Of a DNA stretch of 64,000 nucleotides, positions 21,490 to 31,037 are shown piece by piece. Source of the stretch: Bacilli bacterium (GTDB lineage: Bacteria > Bacillota_I > Bacilli_A > RFN20 > CAG-826). The stretch's first letter is position 1; each line of letters starts with the position of its first letter. The notes beneath the pieces are model-generated. The model was not told where the DNA came from. It was given only the letters and a program-made list of their open reading frames with translations, and searched no databases. The stretch is from positions 1 through 64,000 of the forward strand of contig JAILKX010000038.1 in the NCBI GenBank assembly GCA_024693415.1, read 5' to 3'. Both the position numbers and the translations under genes were made by a program.

Positions 21490-24181
21490 GTTAGACAATA
21501 TCACCAAAGTTTATAAAACCGCCGACAATCAAGTCCACGCTTTGAAAGGCGTATCGATCAATTTCCGCAAAGGCGAGTTCGTCTGCGTTCTGGGCCCATC
21601 CGGCTGCGGCAAGACCACCTTGCTCAACATCGTCGGCGGCCTCGACCATTACACGACCGGCGACCTCGTCATCGCCGGGCGGTCCACCAAGGAATTCAAG
21701 AGCCACGATTGGGATGTTTACCGCAACCATGAGATCGGCTTCGTCTTCCAGTCGTATAACCTCATCCCCCATCAGAACATCCTCCAGAACGTCGCCCTCG
21801 CCCTGACGATCGGCGGGGTCAGCAAACATGAGCGCGAGGAAAGGGCGAAGCGCGCCCTCGATAATGTGGGTCTCAAAGGGCTGTACAAAAAGATGCCGAA
21901 CCAGCTTTCCGGCGGACAGTGCCAAAGGGTCGCCATCGCCCGCGCTTTGGTCAATGAACCGTCCATTCTTTTGGCCGATGAGCCGACCGGCGCCCTCGAC
22001 TCCGTCACGAGCGTCCAGATCATGGACCTCATCAAGGAAATCGCCCGCGACAGGTTGGTCATCATGGTCACCCATAACCCTGATCTGGCGGAAAAATACG
22101 CGACCCGTATCATCAAATTGCATGACGGCGAGGTCATAGACGACTCCAATCCGTTCGCCGATGAGGATGAATTGAAAGAGGTCCAAAGCCTGCCCGTCAA
22201 AGAGGAGAACAAGAAGGCGAAGATGTCGCTTATGACCGCGTTCCGCCTCTCGGCCATGAACCTATTCTCAAAGCGCAAGAGGACCGCGCTCGTCATCATC
22301 GCCTCAAGCATCGGCATCGTCGGCACCTCGGCCGTCCTCGCCGTGAGCAATGGCGTGCGCGGATACATCAATTCAACGCAGGAGGACCTGATTTCCGGCA
22401 ACCCAGTCAAAGTCAGCGAAAGCGCGTTCGATATCGCGAGCATCATCGAATCGATGAGCAGCGTCACCGCGTCCCAAACCGTCGTCGAAGGCGTGCATGA
22501 TGGAAAAATCGACGTCGAATTCATCATCAAATCGCTGATTGAGCAGGCCGATCTCAGCGCAAGCTCCCTGATCTCCAACGTCATCACCGAGGACTACATG
22601 AGCTTCCTCGACGGCATTCCCGACGAGTACATTTCGGCGATCAACAAATCCTATGGCATCGCCCCGAAGAACAACGTCTACACCACCGTCACGGTCGATG
22701 CGCTCGACGACAACGGGAAACAGACCGAAATCGACGTCAATTACTCGCTGTCGGCGCTCGTGAACGTGTGCGGTCAGATCGTGAAGCAGACGGATTACGC
22801 GTCCTATGCTTCGCAGATCGAGAACTACGCCGGCACCTTCACCCAGCTCATGGACTCGAAGGAATACATACTTTCGCAATACGACATCGTCGAGGGAACC
22901 TATCCCGAAGGCGAAAGCGAGATGCTTTTGGTCCTGAATTCCAACGGCACCATGAACGATTTCACCCTCGCCGGGTTAGGGTTCTATTCCCAGGCGAACT
23001 TCCTCAACGCCATCTACAAGTTCATCGAGGACGAGCAGTACTATGACGATGAGAGATGGCAAGGTCAGCAATCCATCGAGATCGCCGATATCCTGAACAA
23101 GGAATTCCATTATTATCCCGATGACACCGTCTTCACCAAGACGTCGTTCACCTCCCGCCCGTTCGAATATACCTCCATCGCCCGCGACAAGTGGGGCGAG
23201 GGGCTGAAGATGAAGATCACCGGAATCCTTAGGCCGAAAGAGGGCGTCAATTACGGCTGTCTGAACGACGGAATCTATTACACGACCGATTTCACACGCC
23301 GTTTCATCGCCGACAACATGGTCTCGGAGATGTATGAATACCTGACCACGGCCGAAGAGCAAACCATCTCCTCTCAGGTCATCTACCAGCCGGGGTCAAC
23401 CCTCCCGATCGTCTCGGGCATCACCTACGACGTCAATATCGTCTATCAGGGCAACGAATACTCGGCAGTGGTCCCGTTCGGTTCCAAAGCCGGAGGCCTG
23501 CAATCCCTGATGTCGGGCTTCTTCGGAGGCAGTTCCTCGCTGGACGTGGCTTCATATTCGCTTAGGCAAGCGGGAGGCGCAGCCTTGCCGAATTCGATTT
23601 CCATCTACCCGAAGAGCTTCGACGCCAAAGATAAGGTCACGGCCTATCTTGACGATTGGAATGGCGATGGACCGGTTGTGGTCAATGACAAATCCATCGC
23701 CAAAGCCGACAGGGAGGAAATCAATTACACGGATAACCTCACCGTCATTCTCATGATCGTCAATTCGATGATCGATATCGTCACGACGTCCTTGATCGTC
23801 TTCACCTCGCTCTCCCTCGTCGTCTCCGTCGTCATGATCGCCGTCATCACATACGTCTCCGTCATGGAGCGCATCAAGGAAATCGGCGTCATCCGTGCGA
23901 TGGGCGGCCGGAAAAGGGACGTTTCGGCCTTGTTCAATGCCGAAACGGGCATCATCGGATTCGCTTCGGGCTTATTCGGCGTGGCCGTCACCTATGTGCT
24001 CGAGGTGATCTTGAACGTCATCATCAAAGCATTGTTCGGCATTTCGATGATCGCTGACTTGGCGCCGCTGACCGCGGTGATGATCATCATCGTCTCAATA
24101 TTGCTGACCGCGATCTCGGGACTTGTCCCTGCGTCCAGCGCCGCTTCGAAAGACCCGGTCGTCGCGCTTAGAACCGAATGA
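21482..24181 (+). CDS. ABC transporter ATPase-FtsX/MacB permease fusion
   Basis: An 899-residue half-transporter with ATPase and permease in one chain. Residues 1-225 are a MacB/LolD-type ATPase: Walker A GPSGCGKTT (38-46), signature LSGGQCQRVAIARAL (near 142), Walker B ILLADEPTGALDS. A first membrane helix follows at about 267-290 (LVIIASSIGIVGTSAVLAV), then an external domain of about 460 residues, then three helices at 755-895 with the FtsX signature (MERIKEIGVIRAMGGRKRDV). Such proteins work as mechanotransmitters or exporters of peptides, antibiotics or lipoproteins. The substrate is unknown. A ribosome site (GGAGGAGCGG) lies before the ATG, and it is coupled to marR. Confidence 0.93.
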   Translation: MLKLDNITKVYKTADNQVHALKGVSINFRKGEFVCVLGPSGCGKTTLLNIVGGLDHYTTGDLVIAGRSTKEFKSHDWDVYRNHEIGFVFQSYNLIPHQNILQNVALALTIGGVSKHEREERAKRALDNVGLKGLYKKMPNQLSGGQCQRVAIARALVNEPSILLADEPTGALDSVTSVQIMDLIKEIARDRLVIMVTHNPDLAEKYATRIIKLHDGEVIDDSNPFADEDELKEVQSLPVKEENKKAKMSLMTAFRLSAMNLFSKRKRTALVIIASSIGIVGTSAVLAVSNGVRGYINSTQEDLISGNPVKVSESAFDIASIIESMSSVTASQTVVEGVHDGKIDVEFIIKSLIEQADLSASSLISNVITEDYMSFLDGIPDEYISAINKSYGIAPKNNVYTTVTVDALDDNGKQTEIDVNYSLSALVNVCGQIVKQTDYASYASQIENYAGTFTQLMDSKEYILSQYDIVEGTYPEGESEMLLVLNSNGTMNDFTLAGLGFYSQANFLNAIYKFIEDEQYYDDERWQGQQSIEIADILNKEFHYYPDDTVFTKTSFTSRPFEYTSIARDKWGEGLKMKITGILRPKEGVNYGCLNDGIYYTTDFTRRFIADNMVSEMYEYLTTAEEQTISSQVIYQPGSTLPIVSGITYDVNIVYQGNEYSAVVPFGSKAGGLQSLMSGFFGGSSSLDVASYSLRQAGGAALPNSISIYPKSFDAKDKVTAYLDDWNGDGPVVVNDKSIAKADREEINYTDNLTVILMIVNSMIDIVTTSLIVFTSLSLVVSVVMIAVITYVSVMERIKEIGVIRAMGGRKRDVSALFNAETGIIGFASGLFGVAVTYVLEVILNVIIKALFGISMIADLAPLTAVMIIIVSILLTAISGLVPASSAASKDPVVALRTE

Positions 24182-24673
24182 TCATTTCGCCTCAGAAGGC
24201 TTAATGAGCGAAAGATCCACATGGCAATATCCGTGTGGATTTTTCTTTAGGTAATCCTGGTGGTATTCCTCGGCGGAATAGAAATTGGTGAGGGGCGTGA
24301 CATCGATTTTGTGCTTTGGGCCAACTTTCGCCAGCAATATTTCGCTGGCTTTTTTTAGGTCGCTTTCGTCGTCGGAGAAGATGCCTGTGCGGTATTGATG
24401 GCCGACGTCGTGACCCTGCCTGTCGACGCTGAATGGGTCGACGAAGCGCAGGTAGTGCTCGATGATCCTCTGTAGGGGCAGGACCTCGTCATCGTAGACG
24501 AGCTTGAGCGTTTCGGCGTGATCCGCCTTGCCGGCTTTGAGATCCTCGTAGGCGGGATTGGCGGTGGAGCCGTTGGCGTAGCCGACTTCGGTGGAAATGG
24601 TACCCTTTAGGCGGGAAAAGTATTCCTCGACCCCCCAGAAGCAACCTCCAGCAAGATATATGGTCTTTTTCAT
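24182..24673 (-). CDS. msrA: Peptide methionine sulfoxide reductase MsrA
   Basis: Repairs oxidised methionine (the S-sulfoxide) in proteins. The catalytic GGCFWGVEEYF motif is at residues 9-19, followed by GYANGSTANPAYEDL and the DRQGHDVGHQYRTGIF segment, all typical of MsrA. Length of 163 residues is normal. The C-terminal half lacks an obvious second MsrB domain. Its stop codon abuts the convergent ABC transporter stop with no gap, leaving no room for a separate terminator. Confidence 0.96.
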   Translation of the reverse strand: MKKTIYLAGGCFWGVEEYFSRLKGTISTEVGYANGSTANPAYEDLKAGKADHAETLKLVYDDEVLPLQRIIEHYLRFVDPFSVDRQGHDVGHQYRTGIFSDDESDLKKASEILLAKVGPKHKIDVTPLTNFYSAEEYHQDYLKKNPHGYCHVDLSLIKPSEAK

Positions 24674-24732
24674 AACTTATTTCGCGCGGACGTTCACTTA
24701 TCCGCCCTCCCGCGTAATATAATAATGCCGAG

Positions 24733-27150
24733 ATGGAATTCGCCAACGGAAAAAGGAAAATGCTTATCATCTCCCGTAGGGAGTATTTTCCTTTGCTCTA
24801 TCGCGCGAAAGAGAAAAACCCGGCTCTGAATTTCAAGCTGATCGATAAGGCTGGACTACTCGATCTAGCGTCCTATTCGTTCATGAAGGACGCCGTGCCC
24901 CTATTGATGAAAAAGGGCATCTCCTACAATCGGGCGAAGAAGTTCCTCAACATCCTCCGCGTCAGGAAGCCAGGTGCCGACCGCTTCCTCGATGAATTGG
25001 AAGAGGAGCTTGAGCGGGGCGGATATCTATTTCACGATCCGCTTGGGAAGGCGGAAATCAATTCGATGGACATCGTGCTTTTCCGGCTCGATAAGGACGA
25101 AGAGCTCAAAGGATACCTTGAGAGGAACGGCATCAGCTACAAGACCTCAGACGATATTTTCGGGGATTTGGGGCCGAGGGATATGTCCAAGATGCCGCCA
25201 GTTTTCCTTTTCCCGAACAAATTCACGCAATACATGTATGTGTTTTCCGACATCAGGAAGCGTATCAAGGAAGCCCCATCGCTCATCGGGAACATCGCGG
25301 TTCACGCCAAAGACGAATCCGACTTCTTCTACATCAAATTGATCGCTTCCCTCTTCGGATTGCCCTATTACAAGGACAGCAGGAGGAAATTGCTTTCCTA
25401 TCCCGCCATCAAGGCAGGGGTCAAAGGGATATTCGAAGCGGAATCGTTCGCTTTGCCGGAAGGCGAAGGCGATCTGGAACTTCAGGAACTCAAGACGATC
25501 ATCGATCATTACGGCTTGAAAGAGCTTGACTTCGATTTTGCCTACGCCAGCCTGTTGGAGATCCTTTCATCCTCCGGCGTGAAAGAAGATGTGGAGAAAC
25601 GAGGAATCGCCATCGTGACCGACTTCAGCATCGTCCCCGGCCGCTTAACCTATATCACGGATTTCCAATTTGGGGACTTCTACCGTGAGTTCGACGACAA
25701 AAACGTCTACCCCGATGCGCGCATCGTCGAGATCGGCGCAAACCCAAGCTACATCCTCACCGAAATGGACAAACGCCTCAAAATCGACTACCTGTCCCTC
25801 ACGGATTTCCCTTTTTTGTCCCGCGTGAAGGAGCATCTTCAGGACTCAATTTACAATTCTCAGCTCATTTCCGAACTCGGATGGGACGAGAAGAAAGTCC
25901 AATTGATCAACGAGAACCCAAGCGGCGTATATACGACTCAGGCGGCTCTGCTTTTCCAAGCCGATGATCTGGACCGCCGTTTCATCCATGCCCCAATCGG
26001 CAATATCATGTCATATGACCGCTCCTTCAAGGGCATCGGCGCGCCGCTATTCCCGAAAGATCGGAATTGGTCGGTCACCAAACTCGAGCAATACATCAGT
26101 TGCCCGTTCAGATTCCTGATGGGCGTCATGATCCCGGAACAAGAGGACGGGGATTATTACCTGCGCGCCTTTGGCACGGCCGCCCACAAGCTATTTGAGG
26201 ACATGTATCACGCGGATTTCGATTTCGATGCCTCGATGGCGAAGGCCGAAGAGGAATTCAAGAAGTACCTCAAAGGCAAAAAGGCGCCCTATACCGATCG
26301 CTATGATGTGCTTCTGAGCCTCGCCAAATATTGGCTCGGGCATATCGCCCCGATCCTTAGGGGCTGGGTCGATCACGCAAACCTGATCGATCATCGACTC
26401 GATGCCGAGCAGGAGGTTCACTTTACCCTGACCGATGACGCGGGCAATTCATACCGCTTCGCCGGACGCATCGATAAAATCGTCTGGACCCGGGGAAAAG
26501 AGAGGGATTATTACACCATCATCGACTACAAAACGGGGGCCGAATGCTTTAACCCATATGAGGTTTTCCTCGGTAAATCGACGCAGCTCCCGATCTATTA
26601 TTGGGCCCTTACCCAACCCGATAACATCGCCATCACCGACGGCGCGTCCTTCGGCGGGTTCGGGATTCAGCATATCTATTTCAAAACGCCGAAGCAGGCC
26701 TTCGTGAAAGGCGGCGAATTCTCAGAGGGCAATCTGAGGCTTGGCACCCGCATCGAGGGCGCTTTGTGCTCTAGCGCGGATTATGTTTCTTCCTTCGACG
26801 ACACGGCGCTAGGCAAAGATGGGGTGAAATCCACTGGTCAGTACGCGAATTTCAAATGCTCTTTCGCGGATTTGGACAACGACTCCATCCTCAAAGACAA
26901 CGAAATCAAATACACGATGAATGATTTGGTGAAGGATGCGCAGCAAGCGCTGGTAGACACCATCAAGAAGATTGAGGCCGGCGAATTCCCGATCGAGCCG
27001 ACGATCTACGATCTGACCGCCAAGCAAGGCATGTCCGTCTGCGGCAACTGCCCGTATAGCGACGTATGCTATCGCGTCCTTTCCAAGGATTCGAAAGAAT
27101 ACTATTCGGCGGCAAAGCGAAAATTCACGAAAAAGGAGGAGGAAGCATGA
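24733..27150 (+). CDS. addB: AddB/RexB subunit of ATP-dependent exonuclease
   Basis: Subunit of the helicase-nuclease that processes double-strand breaks for recombination and degrades foreign linear DNA. The C-terminal RecB-like nuclease is visible: FGTAAHKLFEDMY (near 479), TIIDYKTG with the Asp-x-Lys core (near 595) and YYWAL. Four cysteines in the AddB iron-sulfur arrangement are present: YISCPF (near 456) and CGNCPYSDVC (769-778). The N-terminal inactive helicase part is short, and at 805 residues the protein is far smaller than B. subtilis AddB (about 1160). TATAAT (24718-24723) lies 9 nt before the ATG with no ribosome site, so the mRNA is probably leaderless. It overlaps addA by 4 nt. 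Confidence 0.93.
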   Translation: MEFANGKRKMLIISRREYFPLLYRAKEKNPALNFKLIDKAGLLDLASYSFMKDAVPLLMKKGISYNRAKKFLNILRVRKPGADRFLDELEEELERGGYLFHDPLGKAEINSMDIVLFRLDKDEELKGYLERNGISYKTSDDIFGDLGPRDMSKMPPVFLFPNKFTQYMYVFSDIRKRIKEAPSLIGNIAVHAKDESDFFYIKLIASLFGLPYYKDSRRKLLSYPAIKAGVKGIFEAESFALPEGEGDLELQELKTIIDHYGLKELDFDFAYASLLEILSSSGVKEDVEKRGIAIVTDFSIVPGRLTYITDFQFGDFYREFDDKNVYPDARIVEIGANPSYILTEMDKRLKIDYLSLTDFPFLSRVKEHLQDSIYNSQLISELGWDEKKVQLINENPSGVYTTQAALLFQADDLDRRFIHAPIGNIMSYDRSFKGIGAPLFPKDRNWSVTKLEQYISCPFRFLMGVMIPEQEDGDYYLRAFGTAAHKLFEDMYHADFDFDASMAKAEEEFKKYLKGKKAPYTDRYDVLLSLAKYWLGHIAPILRGWVDHANLIDHRLDAEQEVHFTLTDDAGNSYRFAGRIDKIVWTRGKERDYYTIIDYKTGAECFNPYEVFLGKSTQLPIYYWALTQPDNIAITDGASFGGFGIQHIYFKTPKQAFVKGGEFSEGNLRLGTRIEGALCSSADYVSSFDDTALGKDGVKSTGQYANFKCSFADLDNDSILKDNEIKYTMNDLVKDAQQALVDTIKKIEAGEFPIEPTIYDLTAKQGMSVCGNCPYSDVCYRVLSKDSKEYYSAAKRKFTKKEEEA

Positions 27151-30100
27151 TCAAAGGATTCAATAAAGAACAATCCCTGGCCATCGAAACCTCCCCCGAC
27201 ATCGATGTCATCATCACGGCTGGCGCGGGCTCTGGGAAAACCAAGACGCTGACCCAAAAGGTTTTCCGCTTGGTCGATGGCGGCGCCATCAAGCCTAGCG
27301 AGCTTTTGGTGCTCACCTTCACCAATAATGCCGCCCATGAAATGAAGGAGCGGATCGTCAAAGCGTTCGGCGGCAATAAAAAGGCGCAGGAAATGCTTTC
27401 GGCGCATGTTCAGACGTTCGACTCATTCTCGCAGTATCTCGTCTCCACAAACGCCGGCGTACTCGGCATTTCCAGCGGCATAAGTTTGGCCGATGAATCC
27501 GTGCTTGGAGCCAAAAAGCTGTCTTTGCTGGACGAAATACTCGAGGAGTATTACCGGGATCCGATTCAGAAGCCAAGGGTGCTTAAGACCTTGAAGAAGC
27601 TGGATTTCCGCGATGATGCAAACCTTAAGAAGGACATCCTCGCCATCGATGCCTTCCTCAGCAAATTAACCCCGAACAAGCGGAAGGATTTCGTCGAGAA
27701 ATACGATGAGACCTATTTTGGGCAAGGCCTTTGCGACCTCATTCTTTCCGAGTTTGAGCAGCGCGCCAAGCGCGATATCAAATCGGCTATAAGGGACGCT
27801 TATTTCATCGAGCGTCATCGCTGCTTTGCCGACGATGGACCGATGTCGATGGCGGAAGCCCGAAGCGCGTACGAGGATTCGGTTGCCTTCAATCTCCCGA
27901 TCGCGGATATGGTGTTCGAAGACGATGAGACAAACTCCCTCGTCGCCGCGATATTGCCGCTATTCGATTTTCGCGGCGCGGATTTCATAGCAAGATGCAA
28001 TTCCTTCGTCGACGATAACCCTGACTTCTTCGCGAGGAAAGGGAAGAAGAAAGGAGAGGAAGAACCATTCAGGGAACCGTTTAAGCGCATTCGTCTACTT
28101 TTCGCGACCAAAGCGAATCTGCTCAGCTATCTGAAAGCCATCCCGTCCGAGAATGCCTTCGCCTCCGCGACTGCGTTCAAGGACGATATCGCCTTGCTGC
28201 TTGAATTGGTGGGCGAACTCAATAGGCGCGTTTGGGATTACAAGCGGTCCACCAATAGCTTCACCTTCTCCGATATCTCGACGATGGCGCTCTCCTTGTT
28301 GACGGATCCGCGATACGAAGATACCGCTAAATCGATCAGGGGTCGCTTCAATTTCATCATGGTCGATGAATATCAGGACACTAATGACTTCCAGGAGCAG
28401 TTCATCGATGCCTTGTCAAAAGTCCGCGACGACGGCACGAGGGCCCACCTTTTCTTCGTGGGCGACGCCAAACAATCGATTTACGCATTCCGCAATTCCA
28501 ACGTCGCGCTGTTCCGCAAAAGGCAGATGGAATATGCGACCGGCGAAGGCCATATCGTCATCCCGATGAACACGAACTATCGCTCTTGCCCCAAACTCCT
28601 GAGCGACATCAATTACATCTTCCGCGAATATATGCGGGAAGACCATGGCGGCATCGATTTCACCGACCCGGCCGAACAGCTCCGCTATGACAAAGAAGTC
28701 GACCTCTATTCTAAGCCGTTCGACAACGCCGGAATCTACCGAATCCATTCCGTTTCGGAGAAAAACAATGACGGGGTCGCCTGCAAGGAATGGGAAGCGA
28801 CCGCAATCATTGAGGACATTAAGAAAAAAGTCGCCGAAGGGCATTTGGTGTATGACCGCGCCTGCAGAGGGGTTCGCCCTTGCAAGTATGGCGATTTCGT
28901 CATCCTGATGCGCAAGAAAGCCCAATTCGATTATTACCAAAAGCGGTTCCAGGAAGAAGGCATACCCCTCAACAATGAAATCAGCACCTCGCTTCGCGAT
29001 ATCAATCCGGTGATTCTTATGCAGTCCCTTTCGGGGCTCATCAACGCCAAAATGAATGGCGACTTCGCTGACGTGAAGCATCTGTTCGCCTCCATCGCGA
29101 GAAGCTATGCCTACCACTATGACGACAGCACGATATTCGCGCTTTGCTTCGATGATGCGGCCCTGTCCGAGGATCCGCTGATGAAACGGATCGAAGGCTT
29201 CGCCGAAAAATATAAGGATTCTCAATTCGAAGAGATATTCCTGGCGATGGTCGATGAATTCCATGTCGTGTCCGAACTCTACCGCATCGGAAACGTTCAA
29301 GACTCCATCAGCAAGATCGATTCGCTTCACGCATTGGCTTTGTCTCTTTCGAATATGGGGGAAGGCATCCGCGAATTCGCCAAGCTTTTCCGCGACATCA
29401 GCAAATACGACCTCGATATCAAGGCGGATGCGGTATCGCGCAGCGAAAACGCGGTCAGCATGATGTCGATCCATGCCTCAAAGGGCTTGGAACAGAAGAT
29501 CGTGTACATGCCTGAATCGGTAAACCGCATGTCGAAGGGCGGGAATCAGGGCAAGGCCGATATCGATATATCCGAAAGGTATGGCATCTTGCTCCCCGAT
29601 TATTCCATCGAACTTCAGGAAGGCCAAGTGCTGATCCCGACCAAGAGCATCTATACCTTGCCGTATCTGGCGTACAGGAATTCCAATTTGGCCCAGGTAG
29701 AGCTCGATGAGCATGTGCGCTTGTTCTACGTCGCACTCACGAGGGCCGAAAACGCCGTTTATTTGGTGGGTGATGATCTTCATTATGATGAGGACCTTTT
29801 CGCGATGATGGATTGCGTCCCATTCTATGAGGTCATAGACCCTGATTTTGCTGAAAAAATTTGCAAATCCACGGCAATTGGAGATGCAGCGCTGTCGAAT
29901 TATGAGGAAATGTGCCTTATCAAATCCAGCCTTCCTTCCTTTGAAATGCCGTTGCTTCAGAACCAAGAGAACGCGGAGATGCACTCCCTTATTTGCCGCC
30001 GGTATTTCACCGATGCCCTCAACGCCAAAATCTCCAAATGCAAGGAAGGGATCGATTCCGCAGCGTGCCTCCACTATCTGGAACAGCTCGAGCAAGGGGT

Positions 30101-31037
30101 GGATGACGATCTCCTTGCCAGGTTCGCCTCGCATTATTATTTCGGCAATCCCAACGTCGGCAATCTGAATGAGCTCAACGCTTACCTTTCCGATTTGCAA
30201 CCGGTGGATGCCGATCCTGAAGAAGAGGATGAGGTTGGCGTCGAAAACAAGAAGTCGTTCTCCGAAGATGACCTGCGAGAGATTTACAAGGCTTTGGTCG
30301 GCCGTTCCCTTTCTTTCTTTGGGTTGAAACTCACCAAAGACGAAATCAAGGCCGATGAGCCGGGCAATACAATCAAAAAGTTGGCGAAGGCCGTCCTTGG
30401 TTCACTCGCATATGCCTTCGATGGCTATAAGAAGATCTATGAGAAGTCATATAGGTCGGCGGAATACGAAGATAAGCACTATGCTTTCGACTATTTCAAA
30501 GTGGATAAAACAAAAACTGGATCAACGATTTCTTTGCGCAAAGTGCTTGTCGACGATACCAAATTCGATTTCCCGGTCATCGAAGCCAAGAAAGCCTCAA
30601 AGGGATTATCACCGGAGGACGAAGAGGCAATTCGTCCTATCTTAGAGCGCGGCGAGCTGCTCCATCGTTACATGGAGATCGTTGACCTAGCCGTCAAAGA
30701 CACGTCGTTCATCAAGAACGAATCCGACCGCGAGCTTATAGATAAAGCTTTGTCTATGCCCTGCTTCCAAGGTTTGGAAAACGCGCTGATATACAAGGAA
30801 TACGGTTACTTTGATCCAGAGCTGAATTCCAACGGATACATCGACCTTTTGGTCGTCAGGGATGGCGCTTATGAGATCGTTGACTACAAGACTTCCCATA
30901 TAGAAGACCCTGAATACGACGACCAGCTGAAAAACTATGCGCGCAATGTCGCACGCCTATTCAACATCGATCAAAAGAAAATCAAACTTACTTTGGTTTC
31001 GTTAATGCGAACCGTCTCCCGCGAGGTTATCCAATAA
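27147..31037 (+). CDS. addA: AddA/RexA helicase-nuclease subunit
   Basis: UvrD-type helicase with a RecB-family nuclease domain, partner of AddB. Motifs in order: Walker A TAGAGSGKTKTL (near 24-35), FIMVDEYQDTN (near 405), GDAKQSIYAFRNSN, MSIHASKGLEQ (near 772), YVALTRAEN (near 860) and, at the C-terminus, GYIDLLVVRDGAYEIVDYKT (near 1230-1246), which holds the metal-binding Asp and Lys. Length of 1296 residues is normal. Start ATG 27147 sits in the addB stop (ATGA) and is preceded by GGAGGAGG; an upstream in-frame ATG would lie deep in addB. The 3' end overlaps the convergent glycerate kinase gene by 36 nt. Confidence 0.96.
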   Translation: MIKGFNKEQSLAIETSPDIDVIITAGAGSGKTKTLTQKVFRLVDGGAIKPSELLVLTFTNNAAHEMKERIVKAFGGNKKAQEMLSAHVQTFDSFSQYLVSTNAGVLGISSGISLADESVLGAKKLSLLDEILEEYYRDPIQKPRVLKTLKKLDFRDDANLKKDILAIDAFLSKLTPNKRKDFVEKYDETYFGQGLCDLILSEFEQRAKRDIKSAIRDAYFIERHRCFADDGPMSMAEARSAYEDSVAFNLPIADMVFEDDETNSLVAAILPLFDFRGADFIARCNSFVDDNPDFFARKGKKKGEEEPFREPFKRIRLLFATKANLLSYLKAIPSENAFASATAFKDDIALLLELVGELNRRVWDYKRSTNSFTFSDISTMALSLLTDPRYEDTAKSIRGRFNFIMVDEYQDTNDFQEQFIDALSKVRDDGTRAHLFFVGDAKQSIYAFRNSNVALFRKRQMEYATGEGHIVIPMNTNYRSCPKLLSDINYIFREYMREDHGGIDFTDPAEQLRYDKEVDLYSKPFDNAGIYRIHSVSEKNNDGVACKEWEATAIIEDIKKKVAEGHLVYDRACRGVRPCKYGDFVILMRKKAQFDYYQKRFQEEGIPLNNEISTSLRDINPVILMQSLSGLINAKMNGDFADVKHLFASIARSYAYHYDDSTIFALCFDDAALSEDPLMKRIEGFAEKYKDSQFEEIFLAMVDEFHVVSELYRIGNVQDSISKIDSLHALALSLSNMGEGIREFAKLFRDISKYDLDIKADAVSRSENAVSMMSIHASKGLEQKIVYMPESVNRMSKGGNQGKADIDISERYGILLPDYSIELQEGQVLIPTKSIYTLPYLAYRNSNLAQVELDEHVRLFYVALTRAENAVYLVGDDLHYDEDLFAMMDCVPFYEVIDPDFAEKICKSTAIGDAALSNYEEMCLIKSSLPSFEMPLLQNQENAEMHSLICRRYFTDALNAKISKCKEGIDSAACLHYLEQLEQGVDDDLLARFASHYYFGNPNVGNLNELNAYLSDLQPVDADPEEEDEVGVENKKSFSEDDLREIYKALVGRSLSFFGLKLTKDEIKADEPGNTIKKLAKAVLGSLAYAFDGYKKIYEKSYRSAEYEDKHYAFDYFKVDKTKTGSTISLRKVLVDDTKFDFPVIEAKKASKGLSPEDEEAIRPILERGELLHRYMEIVDLAVKDTSFIKNESDRELIDKALSMPCFQGLENALIYKEYGYFDPELNSNGYIDLLVVRDGAYEIVDYKTSHIEDPEYDDQLKNYARNVARLFNIDQKKIKLTLVSLMRTVSREVIQ

